Below are positions 1 through 7,518 of a stretch of 37,620 bases of DNA, piece after piece; within the stretch, counting starts at the first letter, position 1, and every line of letters starts with the position of its first letter. A program made the position numbers and the translations under genes. Below the pieces are notes generated by a model that searched no databases, was not told where the DNA came from, and worked only from the letters and a program-made list of their open reading frames with translations. This DNA comes from JBOHSA01 sp050732995 (GTDB taxonomy: Bacteria > Gemmatimonadota > Gemmatimonadetes > Gemmatimonadales > GWC2-71-9): positions 1-37,620 of the forward strand of contig JBOHSA010000035.1 in assembly GCA_050732995.1 (NCBI GenBank). Reading direction: 5' to 3'.

Positions 1-51
1 ACCCCGGCCAGCCGGCTGTCGCCCGCGCCGGGGAGAGGCGGCCCGTCGACC

Positions 52-507
52 GTGGCCGAGCCGGTCGCGACGCACTTCGAGTTGTTGGAGGAGCCGGCTC
101 CCCCGCGCACCAGCGGGGCGCACGGCCTGCCGGCCCGGAAGGTCCTGCTCGTCGACGACGAGGACAGCTTGCGGCGCGTGATGAAGGACCTGCTGGAGCG
201 CGACGGCTACATCGTGGCTGAAGCGCGCGACGGAGTCCAGGCCCTGGACCAGATCGACCGGGTCGGCCCCGATATCATCGTGCTCGACTTGAACCTTCCG
301 GGCCTCGACGGCTACGGCGTCCTGTCGCATCTGCGGTCCCGGCCCGCGACGGCCGGCATCCCGGTCATCGTCCTCACCGCCAAAGGCGACGAGGACAACG
401 AGGTCCGGGTCTTCGAGCTGGGAGCGGACGACTTCCTGACCAAGCCGTTCCGCGCCCGCGCGCTGTCGGCCCGGCTCGAGGCGGTCCTCGGACGCCGGCG
501 CCTGTAG
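52..507 (+). CDS. Receiver-domain (CheY-like) response regulator, possibly the C-terminal part of a longer protein
   Basis: A phosphoacceptor receiver domain occupies residues 29-148. Visible are the acidic pair in LLVDDED (about 34-36), the phosphoacceptor Asp79 in IVLDLNLPG, the conserved Thr in VLTAKGD and the Lys in LTKPF. No output domain follows, and the protein stops right after the receiver. The GTG at 52 has GGAGAGG about 12 bases upstream, which is a rather long spacing. The first 28 residues are a Pro/Ala-rich linker, and the frame stays open back to base 1, so this could equally be the C-terminal receiver of a protein that begins outside the window. It ends 7 bases before the NUDIX gene, suggesting co-transcription. 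The receiver assignment is certain; the true start and partner are not. Confidence 0.85.
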   Translation: MAEPVATHFELLEEPAPPRTSGAHGLPARKVLLVDDEDSLRRVMKDLLERDGYIVAEARDGVQALDQIDRVGPDIIVLDLNLPGLDGYGVLSHLRSRPATAGIPVIVLTAKGDEDNEVRVFELGADDFLTKPFRARALSARLEAVLGRRRL

Positions 508-514
508 TTCGGCC

Positions 515-988
515 GTGACCGGCGCGCGGGTGTGTTTCGTGGACACCTACGTCCTGCGGGGTCGGCGAGAGACGCTCGAGGTGCTGGCGTTGCGCCGCGG
601 GCCGGGTGGCCGCTGCCCGGGCTCGTGGGAAACGGTCCACGGCACGATCGAGCCGGGCGAGACGCCGGTCTCGGCGTCGCTGCGGGAAGTGCGGGAGGAA
701 ACCGGGCTGGTGCCGGCGCGACTCTACAACGTGAGTCGGGTGGAGGCGTTCTACCAGCATCGCACGGATGAGGTGGCCCTCATTCCGGTGTTCGCCGCCT
801 TCGTCGACGGGTCCCCGCCCCCGGAGGCGCGGCTGTCGGCGGAGCACGACCGCGCCGAATGGCTGCTCGCCGCGACGGCCGCGCGGCAGTTCTCCTGGCC
901 CCGGGAGCGCAGAGCACTGGAAGACATGTTGTCAACCCTGGGGGACGGGGACGGGGGCTTGCTGGACGACGTACTGAGGGTATGCTAG
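515..988 (+). CDS. NUDIX hydrolase
   Basis: NUDIX-fold pyrophosphohydrolase of 157 residues, a normal single-domain length. The NUDIX box is intact: Gly43, then Glu49 after five residues, then REVREETG at 57-64, so the Mg-binding Glu residues are present. The family cleaves nucleoside diphosphates linked to another group; the substrate cannot be read from the sequence. LRRGPGG and WETVHG before the box are usual in NTP- or dinucleotide-directed members. The start is GTG, 7 bases after the upstream receiver gene. The 3' end overlaps the ATG of the alkyltransferase-like gene by 7 bases. Nucleotide clean-up next to alkylation repair would make functional sense, but the link is inferred only from gene order. 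Confidence 0.9.
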   Translation: MTGARVCFVDTYVLRGRRETLEVLALRRGPGGRCPGSWETVHGTIEPGETPVSASLREVREETGLVPARLYNVSRVEAFYQHRTDEVALIPVFAAFVDGSPPPEARLSAEHDRAEWLLAATAARQFSWPRERRALEDMLSTLGDGDGGLLDDVLRVC

Positions 989-1395
989 GCGCGGCGACCG
1001 TGAACCCCTTCTATCACCGCATCTACCGCGTCGTGCGGCACATCCCTCGGGGGCGGGTCGCGACCTACGGCGTGGTGGCCCGGCTCGCCGGCCGCCCCGG
1101 CGCCGCTCGGACCGTGGGCTGGGCCCTCTCCGCGCTTCCCGACGACGCCGACGTGCCCTGGTGGCGCGTGATCAACGCGGCCGGCCGGATTTCGCTCGCC
1201 GCGCACGACCACGGCGCCGTGGTCCAGCGCGCGTTGCTGTTGCGGGAGGGCGTGCGGTTCGCGCCGGGGGGCGCGGTGAACCTGACGACGTACGGCTGGC
1301 CGGTCGAAGCCTACGACAGCGTGGTGGCGGCCCCCCCCCAGGCGCGCGCGGCCTCCTCGCGCAGGTCCCGGAGGTTGAAGGGCTTGCGCACGTAG
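982..1395 (+). CDS. Alkyltransferase-like (ATL) protein, MGMT DNA-binding domain without the active-site Cys
   Basis: The protein matches the DNA-binding domain of O6-alkylguanine-DNA alkyltransferase: YRVVRHIPRGRVATYG at the N terminus, the helix-turn-helix with RTVGWAL, then the active-site region. Where MGMT has PCHRV this protein has PWWRV, with Trp60 at the Cys position and Trp61 at the His position. Loss of that Cys defines ATL proteins, which bind alkylated guanine and hand it to nucleotide excision repair rather than demethylate it. ATG 982 overlaps the NUDIX stop; GTG 1000 is an alternative start (VNPFYHRIY). Homology ends near residue 106 (TTYGWP). The last 30 or so residues, after base 1300, run antisense over the end of the sensor-kinase gene and look like read-through to the first stop. 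Confidence 0.85.
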   Translation: MLGAATVNPFYHRIYRVVRHIPRGRVATYGVVARLAGRPGAARTVGWALSALPDDADVPWWRVINAAGRISLAAHDHGAVVQRALLLREGVRFAPGGAVNLTTYGWPVEAYDSVVAAPPQARAASSRRSRRLKGLRT

Positions 1396-3482
1396 CGCAG
1401 CCCCAGCCGCGCCAGCGCCTGCTCGGTCGCGGGCCGCACGTCGCCCGTGGCGACGAGAATCCGGTCCCGCAACGCCGGCCACCGCACGACCAGCTCTTCT
1501 ACGAGCAGCCGGCCCGCCCCCTTCCCCCGCGCCGTGGCGCGCCCATCGGCAATGACCAGGTCGTAGTGCCGCGCCTGCGCCAGCTCCAGGGCATGCTGCG
1601 CACTGCGCGCCGCTTCCACCGTGTGCCCCTCCCGCCCGAACAGGGCCTGCACGACCCGGCGGACGGCGGGATCGTCGTCCACGAGCAGGATCCGCCGCGC
1701 CGGCGTCGACGGTGAGGCGGGCAGGGGGAGGCGTGTCGCGTCGGGCTCCTGGCCCGCCCGCGCCGGGCGGGCGCTCGCGGGGGCGGGCGCCGGCGCGGGC
1801 GGTAGATCCACCCGGAACGCCGCCCCGCCTTCCGGTCCCCGCTCGTACGCGACGTGCCCCCCGTGGGCTTCCACGATCGAGTAGGTGATCGACAGCCCGA
1901 GGCCCGTGCCCTCCCCGGGTTCCTTGGTGGTGAAGAACGGCGTGAAGATCTGCGGGACGACCGAGTCGGGGATGCCCGGACCAGTGTCGGTGACGCGCAG
2001 GTGCACCCGATCGTCGACCCAGGTCTTGACCGTGACGCGCCGCGCGCCGCGCGCCTGATTCGCCGCGACGGCCTGCGCCGCGTTGGTGAGCAGGTTCAAC
2101 ACGACCTGTTGCAGGGCGTGCCGGTCCCCCAACACGTCCGGCAGTCCGCCGGCCAGCTCCTTGCGGGTCTCGACGTCCTTGAGCTTGAGATCGTAGCTCA
2201 TCAGGCGCAGGGTGCGCTGCACCACATCGTTCAGATCCACCCGCTCGGTCTCGGCGGGCCCCTTGCGGGCGAAGGTGAGCAGGTTGCGCACGATGCGCCC
2301 CGCGCGCTGCGCCTGATCGTGGATGACCTTGAGATGGCCGCGATCGTTGGGACCCAGCTGCTTCTGCTCCAGGAGGAACTCGGAGAGGCCGGCGATCGAG
2401 GTGAGCGGGTTGTTGAGCTCGTGCGCGATGCCCGAGATCAGCTGGCCCACGGCCGCGAGCTTCTCGCTCTGGATCAGCTGCGCCTCCATCGCCTGCTGGT
2501 CCGTGACGTCCTCGACCAGCACGACCAGGCTCTGGTCGGCGCCCGCGATCGGGATGGGCGCCGCGTTGACACGGACCGTCCGGCCCAGCCGCTCCGAGCG
2601 TGTGACGAGGGCGGCGGGCCGGTCCCCGCGCCGCGCGGCGTCGAGCAGCGTCATCAGCGCGAGCGACTTGCCGAACAGCGCGTGACACAGGTGCTCGCCG
2701 ATCACCGCCGGCAGCGGGCGCCCGAGCAGTTCCGCCAGCGAGCGATTCGCGCGTCGGATCCGGCCTTCTTCGTCCACCACCGCGATCCCCTCGCTCAGCG
2801 CGTCGAACGCCGTTTCCCATTGCTCCTTGGCGTGCTGCACCATCCCGAAGAACCGGGCGTTGGCGAGGACGACGGCGGTATGGGTGGCCACGGTGGACAG
2901 GAGCCGGATGTCCTCCGCCCCGAAGGTGGCGCTGTGGGGCTCGACGATGACGAGCGTTCCCACGACGACGCCGTGCGCGCGCAGCGGCACGGAAGCGGCG
3001 CATTCGGCCTCGACGCCGCCGGCGATGCGTACCGGCTCGCCGCTTGCGCCGCCGCTCTCCGGTCGACGGATCAGCTCCAGACGCTCGCTACCGATCGAGC
3101 GGGCGACGAGGCCGGGGTCGTCGCGGGCGATCGCCTGGTCCGCCAGATCCGCCAGGGTGCCCTCGGCCGCGGCCACGTGAAGGGGCGCGCCGGCCGCCTC
3201 GTCCGCCAGGGCTACCAGGGCGCCTCGCGCGTCGAGGAATCGCATGGCATAGCGCACCACCTGCTCGACGATCCGATCGAGCTGCAGGGAATCCGACAGG
3301 ACGTAGGACAGCTCTTGCAGGGAGAACAGCTCCGAGAGCCGGCGATTCAGCTCGTCCGCGGTGCGCCGGCGCTCGGCTTCGCTCTGGTCGAGCCGGTGCT
3401 GCAGCCGGCGCGCCCAGGCGACGGCGGCGAGCCCCGCCAACGCGGCTAGAGCCGCGAGCAGAGGGTAGGTGAGTGTATCCAC
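1311..3482 (-). CDS. Hybrid sensor histidine kinase (TM - GAF - PAS - HisKA - HATPase - receiver)
   Basis: A 723-residue hybrid kinase. A single membrane segment (residues 8-24) is followed by a coiled-coil stretch (27-55), a GAF-like domain (about 65-210), a PAS domain (about 218-330), a HisKA helix pair with His354 in GIAHELNNPL, and an HATPase domain with the N box LNLLTNAAQ and the glycine boxes DTGPGI and GEGTGLGLS. A Pro/Ala linker leads to a C-terminal receiver (about 596-715) with VDDD, a candidate Asp in VIADG and Lys in YVRKPF. The receiver's Asp loop (ADGRATARGKGAG) is atypical. The start is GTG. The gene diverges from the TonB-dependent receptor, and its predicted promoter overlaps a Fur-like box, so it may sense or respond to iron status. 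Its last 85 bases overlap the ATL reading frame tail to tail. Confidence 0.93.
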   Translation of the reverse strand: MDTLTYPLLAALAALAGLAAVAWARRLQHRLDQSEAERRRTADELNRRLSELFSLQELSYVLSDSLQLDRIVEQVVRYAMRFLDARGALVALADEAAGAPLHVAAAEGTLADLADQAIARDDPGLVARSIGSERLELIRRPESGGASGEPVRIAGGVEAECAASVPLRAHGVVVGTLVIVEPHSATFGAEDIRLLSTVATHTAVVLANARFFGMVQHAKEQWETAFDALSEGIAVVDEEGRIRRANRSLAELLGRPLPAVIGEHLCHALFGKSLALMTLLDAARRGDRPAALVTRSERLGRTVRVNAAPIPIAGADQSLVVLVEDVTDQQAMEAQLIQSEKLAAVGQLISGIAHELNNPLTSIAGLSEFLLEQKQLGPNDRGHLKVIHDQAQRAGRIVRNLLTFARKGPAETERVDLNDVVQRTLRLMSYDLKLKDVETRKELAGGLPDVLGDRHALQQVVLNLLTNAAQAVAANQARGARRVTVKTWVDDRVHLRVTDTGPGIPDSVVPQIFTPFFTTKEPGEGTGLGLSITYSIVEAHGGHVAYERGPEGGAAFRVDLPPAPAPAPASARPARAGQEPDATRLPLPASPSTPARRILLVDDDPAVRRVVQALFGREGHTVEAARSAQHALELAQARHYDLVIADGRATARGKGAGRLLVEELVVRWPALRDRILVATGDVRPATEQALARLGLRYVRKPFNLRDLREEAARAWGGAATTLS

Positions 3483-3494
3483 GTTGCGAACTTA

Positions 3495-3524
3495 AGCATA
3501 GCGGGCAATGAGAATAGTTCTCAA
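3495..3524 (-). promoter_or_regulatory. Predicted promoter of the hybrid kinase gene
   Basis: On the minus strand, TTGAGA (3524-3519) is followed after 18 bases by TATGCT (3500-3495). Transcription would start near 3488, about six bases before the GTG at 3482. The start has no Shine-Dalgarno sequence, so the mRNA would be nearly leaderless. The -35 hexamer lies inside the Fur-like palindrome at 3509-3523. Confidence 0.4.
3509..3523. promoter_or_regulatory. Fur-like box 1
   Basis: TGAGAATAGTTCTCA is a 7-1-7 inverted repeat with one mismatch between arms (TGAGAAT against TGAGAAC). It resembles the TGATAATnATTATCA core recognised by Fur-family iron regulators. It lies between the divergent kinase and TonB-receptor genes and covers the predicted -35 of the kinase. 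Spacing and family likeness are seen; Fur binding is inferred. Confidence 0.6.
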
Positions 3525-3531
3525 AGCAAAC

Positions 3532-3559
3532 TTGCCGCGATAAACCTGCCAACTATATT
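3532..3559 (+). promoter_or_regulatory. Predicted promoter of the TonB-dependent receptor gene
   Basis: TTGCCG (3532-3537), a 16-base spacer and TATATT (3554-3559) form a sigma70-like promoter. Transcription would begin near 3566, just before Fur-like box 2, so a regulator bound there would block initiation or early elongation. Confidence 0.5.
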
Positions 3560-3573
3560 CAGGTATTGTAAGA

Positions 3574-3588
3574 TGATAGTCGTTCTCA
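3574..3588. promoter_or_regulatory. Fur-like box 2
   Basis: TGATAGTCGTTCTCA has the same 7-1-7 layout as box 1: TGATAGT, one base, and GTTCTCA, whose complement is TGAGAAC. It lies just downstream of the predicted start point of the receptor gene and 35 bases before its TTG start codon. Two matching boxes in a 141-base spacer beside an iron-type receptor make iron-responsive repression the simplest reading. Confidence 0.6.
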
Positions 3589-3623
3589 ACTAACCCTCTC
3601 CACCCTCCGCCGGGAGCCCCGGT

Positions 3624-5858
3624 TTGCTGCCGCCTTCCTCCACGCGCCTCGCAACCGCAGTCGCGTTCGCCGTCGCCTCCCCCGCGCTCGCGCAGAGCCG
3701 AGATACGCTTGCCGAATCGTCGGCGGTGCGCCTCCCCGCAGTTCAAGTGATCGGAGTGGTCGAGGGCCTGACGCGTGTGCCGGGATCGGGCGTCGTCCTG
3801 AGCCGCCTCGCCCTCGAGCGAGGGCGGCCCGTTACCCTGACCGACGTCCTGCGCAAAGCGCCCGGGCTCAACGTGCGCGACGAAGAGGGGCTGTCGCTGC
3901 GGCCCAACATCGGGCTCCGCGGGCTCTCGCCGACCCGCTCGACGACCGTCCTCCTCCTCGAGGACGGGATTCCCTTCACGCTGGCCCCCTACGGCGACAA
4001 CGCCTCCTACTATCATCCCGCGTTGGAGCGGTTCGATCGCATCGAGATCCTGAAGGGCTCGGGCCAGATCCTCTTCGGCCCGCGGACCGTGGGCGGGGTC
4101 ATCAACTACGTCACCCCTGAGATCCCTGGGCGGACCGCGGGGCGGGTTGAGCTCGCCGGAGGCGGCCGCGGATACGCGAACGGTCGCGTGCGGTTCGGCG
4201 GCACGTGGAACGGCGCTGGCCTGCTCCTCGACGCCGGGCTGAAGCAGGCCGACGGCGCCCGGGACAACGTGGGCTCGACGCTGCTCGACGGAACCCTCAA
4301 GACCTCGCTCGCTCTCGGCGAGCGGCAGTCCCTCGTGCTGAAGGGCGGCTTCCACCGCGAGCGCTCGCAGGTGACCTATTCGGGGCTGACCGAGGCGGAG
4401 TGGGCCGCGGCCGCGTACCAGAACCCGTTCCGTGATGACTCGATGCTCCTCGACCGGATCGGGTTTGCGGCGACGCACCGCGCGGACCTCGCGCCGTCGC
4501 TCACCCTGACCACCGCGGGGTACGCCTATGGGATCACGCGCCACTGGTGGCGCCAGTCGAGCAACTCCGCCGAGCGCCCCAATGACGCCTCCGATCCGAG
4601 CTGCGGCGGGATGGCGAACCTCTACACGACTTGCGGCAACCAGGGCCGCCTGCGCGCCTACGAAGTGATGGGCATCGAGCCGCGGCTCCGCGCCGACTTC
4701 GCGGGGGGGCTCCATCAGCTCGATCTGGGCGCACGGCTCCACCACGAGGTGCAGAACCGCCAGCAGGTGAACGGCGCGTTTCCCACCGCCCGCACCGCCG
4801 GCCCCTCAACGGACGTCAACTCGGGGATCGTCGAAGACAACCTCCGCACGAACACCGCCGTCTCGGCGTTCGCCCAACACCGCGTCCTGGCCGGCCGCTG
4901 GAGCGTCACCGGCGGGCTGCGGGTGGAGCACGTGAGGTTCGAGCGGGTGAACCGCCGGCCGACCACTACGGCTCCGGACGGCGTGCGCGGCACGACCTCG
5001 CTCACGGAGCTCATTCCCGGCCTCGGTCTGACCTTCCTCCGCGGTGAGGGCGTGACGCTCTTCGCGGGCGTACACCGCGGGTTCGCGCCGCCGCGCACGG
5101 AAGACATCATCAGCAACAGCACCGGCGCCGTGGTCGAGCTCGACGCCGAGCACAGCTGGAACTACGAAGGAGGCCTCCGCGCCCGCCTCGCCTCGGGCGT
5201 TTCGCTCGAGGCGACCGCGTTCCGGATGGATTTCGGCAATCAGATCATTCCCGCGAGCGTCGCCGGGGGCACGGGGGCCATGCTCACAAGCGCCGGACGC
5301 ACCCTGCACGAAGGGATCGAGGTCGCCGCCGAGGCGAGCGCCCGCGGACGGTGGGGATGGCGGCACGACCTGACGCTGACTCTGGCCTACACGTGGCTCC
5401 CGGTGGCCGAATTCCGGGGTGAGCGGTACGCCTTCATCGGGACGGGAGGCGCCGACGTCCTTGGCAAGGTGTACGCCGACCAGGACGCCGGCGGGACGCG
5501 CACGCGGGTCTCGGTGACGGGGCGCCGCCTCCCCTACGCGCCCCGTCACCTGCTCTCGGCAGCCGTCGGATGGGCGTCGCCCGCCGGCTTCGACGTCCTC
5601 GTCGAGGCGGTCCATATCTCGGAGCAGTTCGGCGACCCTGTGAACACCCGGACGACGGTGCCCGATGGTCAGCAGGGCCCGGTGCCCGCCGTGACCCTGT
5701 GGAACATCACCGCCAACTGGTTAGTCCCGGTGCTCGACGTGACCTTCTTCAGCTCGGTCAAGAACCTGTTCGACGAGTTGTACATCGCGGACCGGACCCG
5801 GGGACTACTCCCAGGCTCGCCTCGCTGGGTCCAGGTGGGCGCGAGCCGCAGCTTCTGA
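3624..5858 (+). CDS. TonB-dependent outer-membrane receptor, FecA-like
   Basis: A 744-residue receptor starting at TTG 3624 with CGGGAG about eight bases upstream. A signal peptide is visible (residues 1-24, ending ALAQ), then a candidate TonB-box segment (LPAVQVIG). The plug domain (about 45-165) contains LRPNIGLRGLSPTRS, VLLLEDGIPF, a LAPYGDNASYYHP segment and ILFGPRTVGGVINYVTP. The last two are typical of the FecA group, which imports ferric citrate and related siderophores. The rest is a beta-barrel rich in alternating aromatic residues, ending in a C-terminal Phe as outer-membrane barrels do. Two Fur-like boxes precede it. Iron-chelate uptake is likely and the exact ligand unknown. There is no FecI/FecR signalling pair beside it. 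Confidence 0.93.
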   Translation: MLPPSSTRLATAVAFAVASPALAQSRDTLAESSAVRLPAVQVIGVVEGLTRVPGSGVVLSRLALERGRPVTLTDVLRKAPGLNVRDEEGLSLRPNIGLRGLSPTRSTTVLLLEDGIPFTLAPYGDNASYYHPALERFDRIEILKGSGQILFGPRTVGGVINYVTPEIPGRTAGRVELAGGGRGYANGRVRFGGTWNGAGLLLDAGLKQADGARDNVGSTLLDGTLKTSLALGERQSLVLKGGFHRERSQVTYSGLTEAEWAAAAYQNPFRDDSMLLDRIGFAATHRADLAPSLTLTTAGYAYGITRHWWRQSSNSAERPNDASDPSCGGMANLYTTCGNQGRLRAYEVMGIEPRLRADFAGGLHQLDLGARLHHEVQNRQQVNGAFPTARTAGPSTDVNSGIVEDNLRTNTAVSAFAQHRVLAGRWSVTGGLRVEHVRFERVNRRPTTTAPDGVRGTTSLTELIPGLGLTFLRGEGVTLFAGVHRGFAPPRTEDIISNSTGAVVELDAEHSWNYEGGLRARLASGVSLEATAFRMDFGNQIIPASVAGGTGAMLTSAGRTLHEGIEVAAEASARGRWGWRHDLTLTLAYTWLPVAEFRGERYAFIGTGGADVLGKVYADQDAGGTRTRVSVTGRRLPYAPRHLLSAAVGWASPAGFDVLVEAVHISEQFGDPVNTRTTVPDGQQGPVPAVTLWNITANWLVPVLDVTFFSSVKNLFDELYIADRTRGLLPGSPRWVQVGASRSF

Positions 5859-5910
5859 GCGCGAGGTTCGCCGCCGCTTCCTCTGGGCCCCGTTCGCGGC
5901 CGTACAGGTC

Positions 5911-5994
5911 GTGAACCTGGCGGCGCTGTCGGCCGTCGTGCTGATTTATCTCACCGTGCCCCTGTACGAGATGTGGCTCGCGCGCTCGCCGTAA
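5911..5994 (+). CDS. Possible small membrane peptide between the receptor and apbE
   Basis: The gap between the receptor and apbE encodes, in the frame of bases 5866-5994, a strongly hydrophobic segment (AALSAVVLIYLTVPL) preceded by basic residues (RRRFLWAPF) and ending ARSP before a TAA. This is the look of a one-pass membrane peptide. The only standard start codon ahead of the helix is GTG 5911, giving 27 residues and losing the basic stretch. The frame upstream is open back to 5743 with no ATG, GTG or TTG. The 3' end overlaps the apbE start. It could be a real microprotein with an unusual start, the remnant of a longer membrane protein, or chance. Confidence 0.22.
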   Translation: MNLAALSAVVLIYLTVPLYEMWLARSP

Positions 5995-6956
5995 CGCTCC
6001 TCGCCGGAATCGCCTGCGGGTCCGACGCGCCTCCCCCCCCTCCCGTGGCTCGAGCCTGGGAGATCATGGGGACGGTGGTGACCGTTGGGGCTTGGAGCGG
6101 GGGGAGGAAGGGGGAGGGGGGGGCGGGGGCCGACACGGGCCGCCTCACCCGCGCCCTCGACCAAGCATACGACTCGTTGCGGCTGGTCGATTCCCTGCTT
6201 TCGACCTATCGCGACAGCTCGGAAATCAGCCGCATCAACCGGGGACGCGGGACGCGCGACGCGGAGCGCGTCTCCGAGACCTTCGCCGTGGTTTTGCGCG
6301 AGGCGTTGGCGGTGGCGCGGGCGTCGCATGGGGCGTTCGATCCCACGCTGAAGGACTGGCGCGGAGTGGTGTTTGACAGCGCGCGCGGAGCGGTGCGGCT
6401 GGGGCGCGGTCTCGCACTCGACTTCGGCGGGATCGCGAAAGGGTATGCGCTCGACCGCGCGACGCTCGCGCTCCGGGGGATCGCGGACAGCGCGGTCTGG
6501 AGCATCGGGGGCCAGCTCCTGTTCCTCGGCATGAGAGGGGGCCGGGAAGTCGGGATTCCTGATCCGGACAATTCCCTGCAGCTCGCCGCGCTGGTCCGGG
6601 TTCCGGCGGGGACGGTTTCCGTCAGCACGTCCTCTCAGGCAGAGCGCCCCGGGCACCTCGTGGATCCGCGCACGGGCCGCGCCGCCGCGCGCTGTGGGGT
6701 CCGGTCGGTCACGGCGATCGCGCCCACCGGGATGGCCGCGGATGCGTGGTCCACGGCCTTCTTCGTGATGGGGTGCGACAGCGCGCTGGCGCTCGTCCGC
6801 GCCCGGCGTCTCCCGGGCATCGACCTGGTCTGTATCGACCGGACGGTGCGCTGGAGCGCCGGACTCGAGGGCGCGGTGGCGCTGCCTACGGACTCGGCCG
6901 CTCGCGGGCCTGCGCCCGGGCGGCCGCCCGCGCCCGCTCCCGCTCGAGCACCCTGA
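5973..6956 (+). CDS. apbE: FAD:protein FMN transferase (ApbE family)
   Basis: ApbE proteins move FMN from FAD onto a Thr of periplasmic flavoproteins such as Nqr/Rnf subunits or flavin reductases. Family landmarks occur in order: WEIMGTVVTV, LSTYRDSSEISRIN, GAFDPTL, LDFGGIAKGYALD, SIGGQLLFLG, and near the C terminus AADAWSTAFFVMG, which supplies the metal and FAD contacts. The N terminus is an export signal ending in Cys (LLAGIACG), but its lipobox is imperfect (Gly at -3). The GTG start is in the tail of the upstream gap and no strong ribosome site is seen. A G-rich tract at 6099-6129 inserts a Gly/Glu-rich loop. The last 22 or so residues, rich in Pro/Ala, lie antisense over the next gene and are probably read-through. 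Position after a FecA-like receptor suggests a flavin-dependent iron-reduction step, as inference. Confidence 0.9.
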   Translation: MARALAVTLLAGIACGSDAPPPPPVARAWEIMGTVVTVGAWSGGRKGEGGAGADTGRLTRALDQAYDSLRLVDSLLSTYRDSSEISRINRGRGTRDAERVSETFAVVLREALAVARASHGAFDPTLKDWRGVVFDSARGAVRLGRGLALDFGGIAKGYALDRATLALRGIADSAVWSIGGQLLFLGMRGGREVGIPDPDNSLQLAALVRVPAGTVSVSTSSQAERPGHLVDPRTGRAAARCGVRSVTAIAPTGMAADAWSTAFFVMGCDSALALVRARRLPGIDLVCIDRTVRWSAGLEGAVALPTDSAARGPAPGRPPAPAPARAP

Positions 6957-7518
6957 CCGACCGGCCCCAGGCGTCGTTGGGCCGGCCCTGGTAGCTCACG
7001 GTCAGCGCTTCCCGGAAGCTGATCCCTTCCTCGAAGAGATAGAGGGCTACCGCCTGCTGCCGGGCGTCGAGCTGGTGCGCACCCCAGGTGGGGGAGAGCG
7101 GTACAATCGCGAGCGGCCGAAACAGCCGCCCGCGGCTCTGGATCTCGAGGTCGTCGGGATTGAAGCGGGCTTGCGGCACCAGGCCGAGGACGGTGACCAT
7201 CACGAGCGTCGGCCGGGTCAGGCCGGCGCGCCGCGCGGCCGTATCGATCGCCGCCCGTTGCGCCTGGATCAGCTGGGTGAGCGACTGATACGTGTCCGGG
7301 GCGAGCAGCCGGATCACCTGCTCGTCGAGTGGCAGGACCTGGAGCTCGACCTCCCCGGTCGTGAACCGGACGGTGATCTCGTCACGGCGCAGCGTGCCGT
7401 ATCCGGGAGGGACGGAATCCTGGGCGGTCAGGCGGTCACGCGGACCGGCAGTCAGGAGCAGCGCGGTGCCGACCGCCAGACCGCCGGACCGGCTGACCGC
7501 CCTAGCGATCCGATTCAT
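6886..7518 (-). CDS. Unrecognised exported protein
   Basis: A 210-residue protein I do not recognise. The N terminus looks like a signal peptide: MNRIARAVSRSG, then a hydrophobic stretch GLAVGTALLLTAG, then TAQDS. The body is soluble, with short beta-prone segments (DEITVRF, VELQVLPLD, TLVMVTVLGL), a helical middle (about 75-100) and an Arg/Ala-rich C terminus predicted to be helical or disordered. There is no Cys-rich or catalytic motif I can name. It overlaps the end of engB by 17 bases, so it is the last gene of the tig-clpP-clpX operon. Its 3' end overlaps apbE antisense by 71 bases. The coding call rests on frame length, the signal peptide and tight coupling; a chance frame is less likely. 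Confidence 0.75.
   Translation of the reverse strand: MNRIARAVSRSGGLAVGTALLLTAGPRDRLTAQDSVPPGYGTLRRDEITVRFTTGEVELQVLPLDEQVIRLLAPDTYQSLTQLIQAQRAAIDTAARRAGLTRPTLVMVTVLGLVPQARFNPDDLEIQSRGRLFRPLAIVPLSPTWGAHQLDARQQAVALYLFEEGISFREALTVSYQGRPNDAWGRSVRVLERERARAAARAQARERPSP

Noticed and set aside
1156..1170. Active O6-methylguanine methyltransferase
   Set aside because: The acceptor Cys is replaced by Trp60, so methyl transfer is not possible. Called ATL instead.
985..3003. A 672-codon minus-strand frame overlapping the hybrid kinase
   Set aside because: It is out of frame with the kinase and is almost all Arg, Gly and Ala; the kinase frame has full domains.
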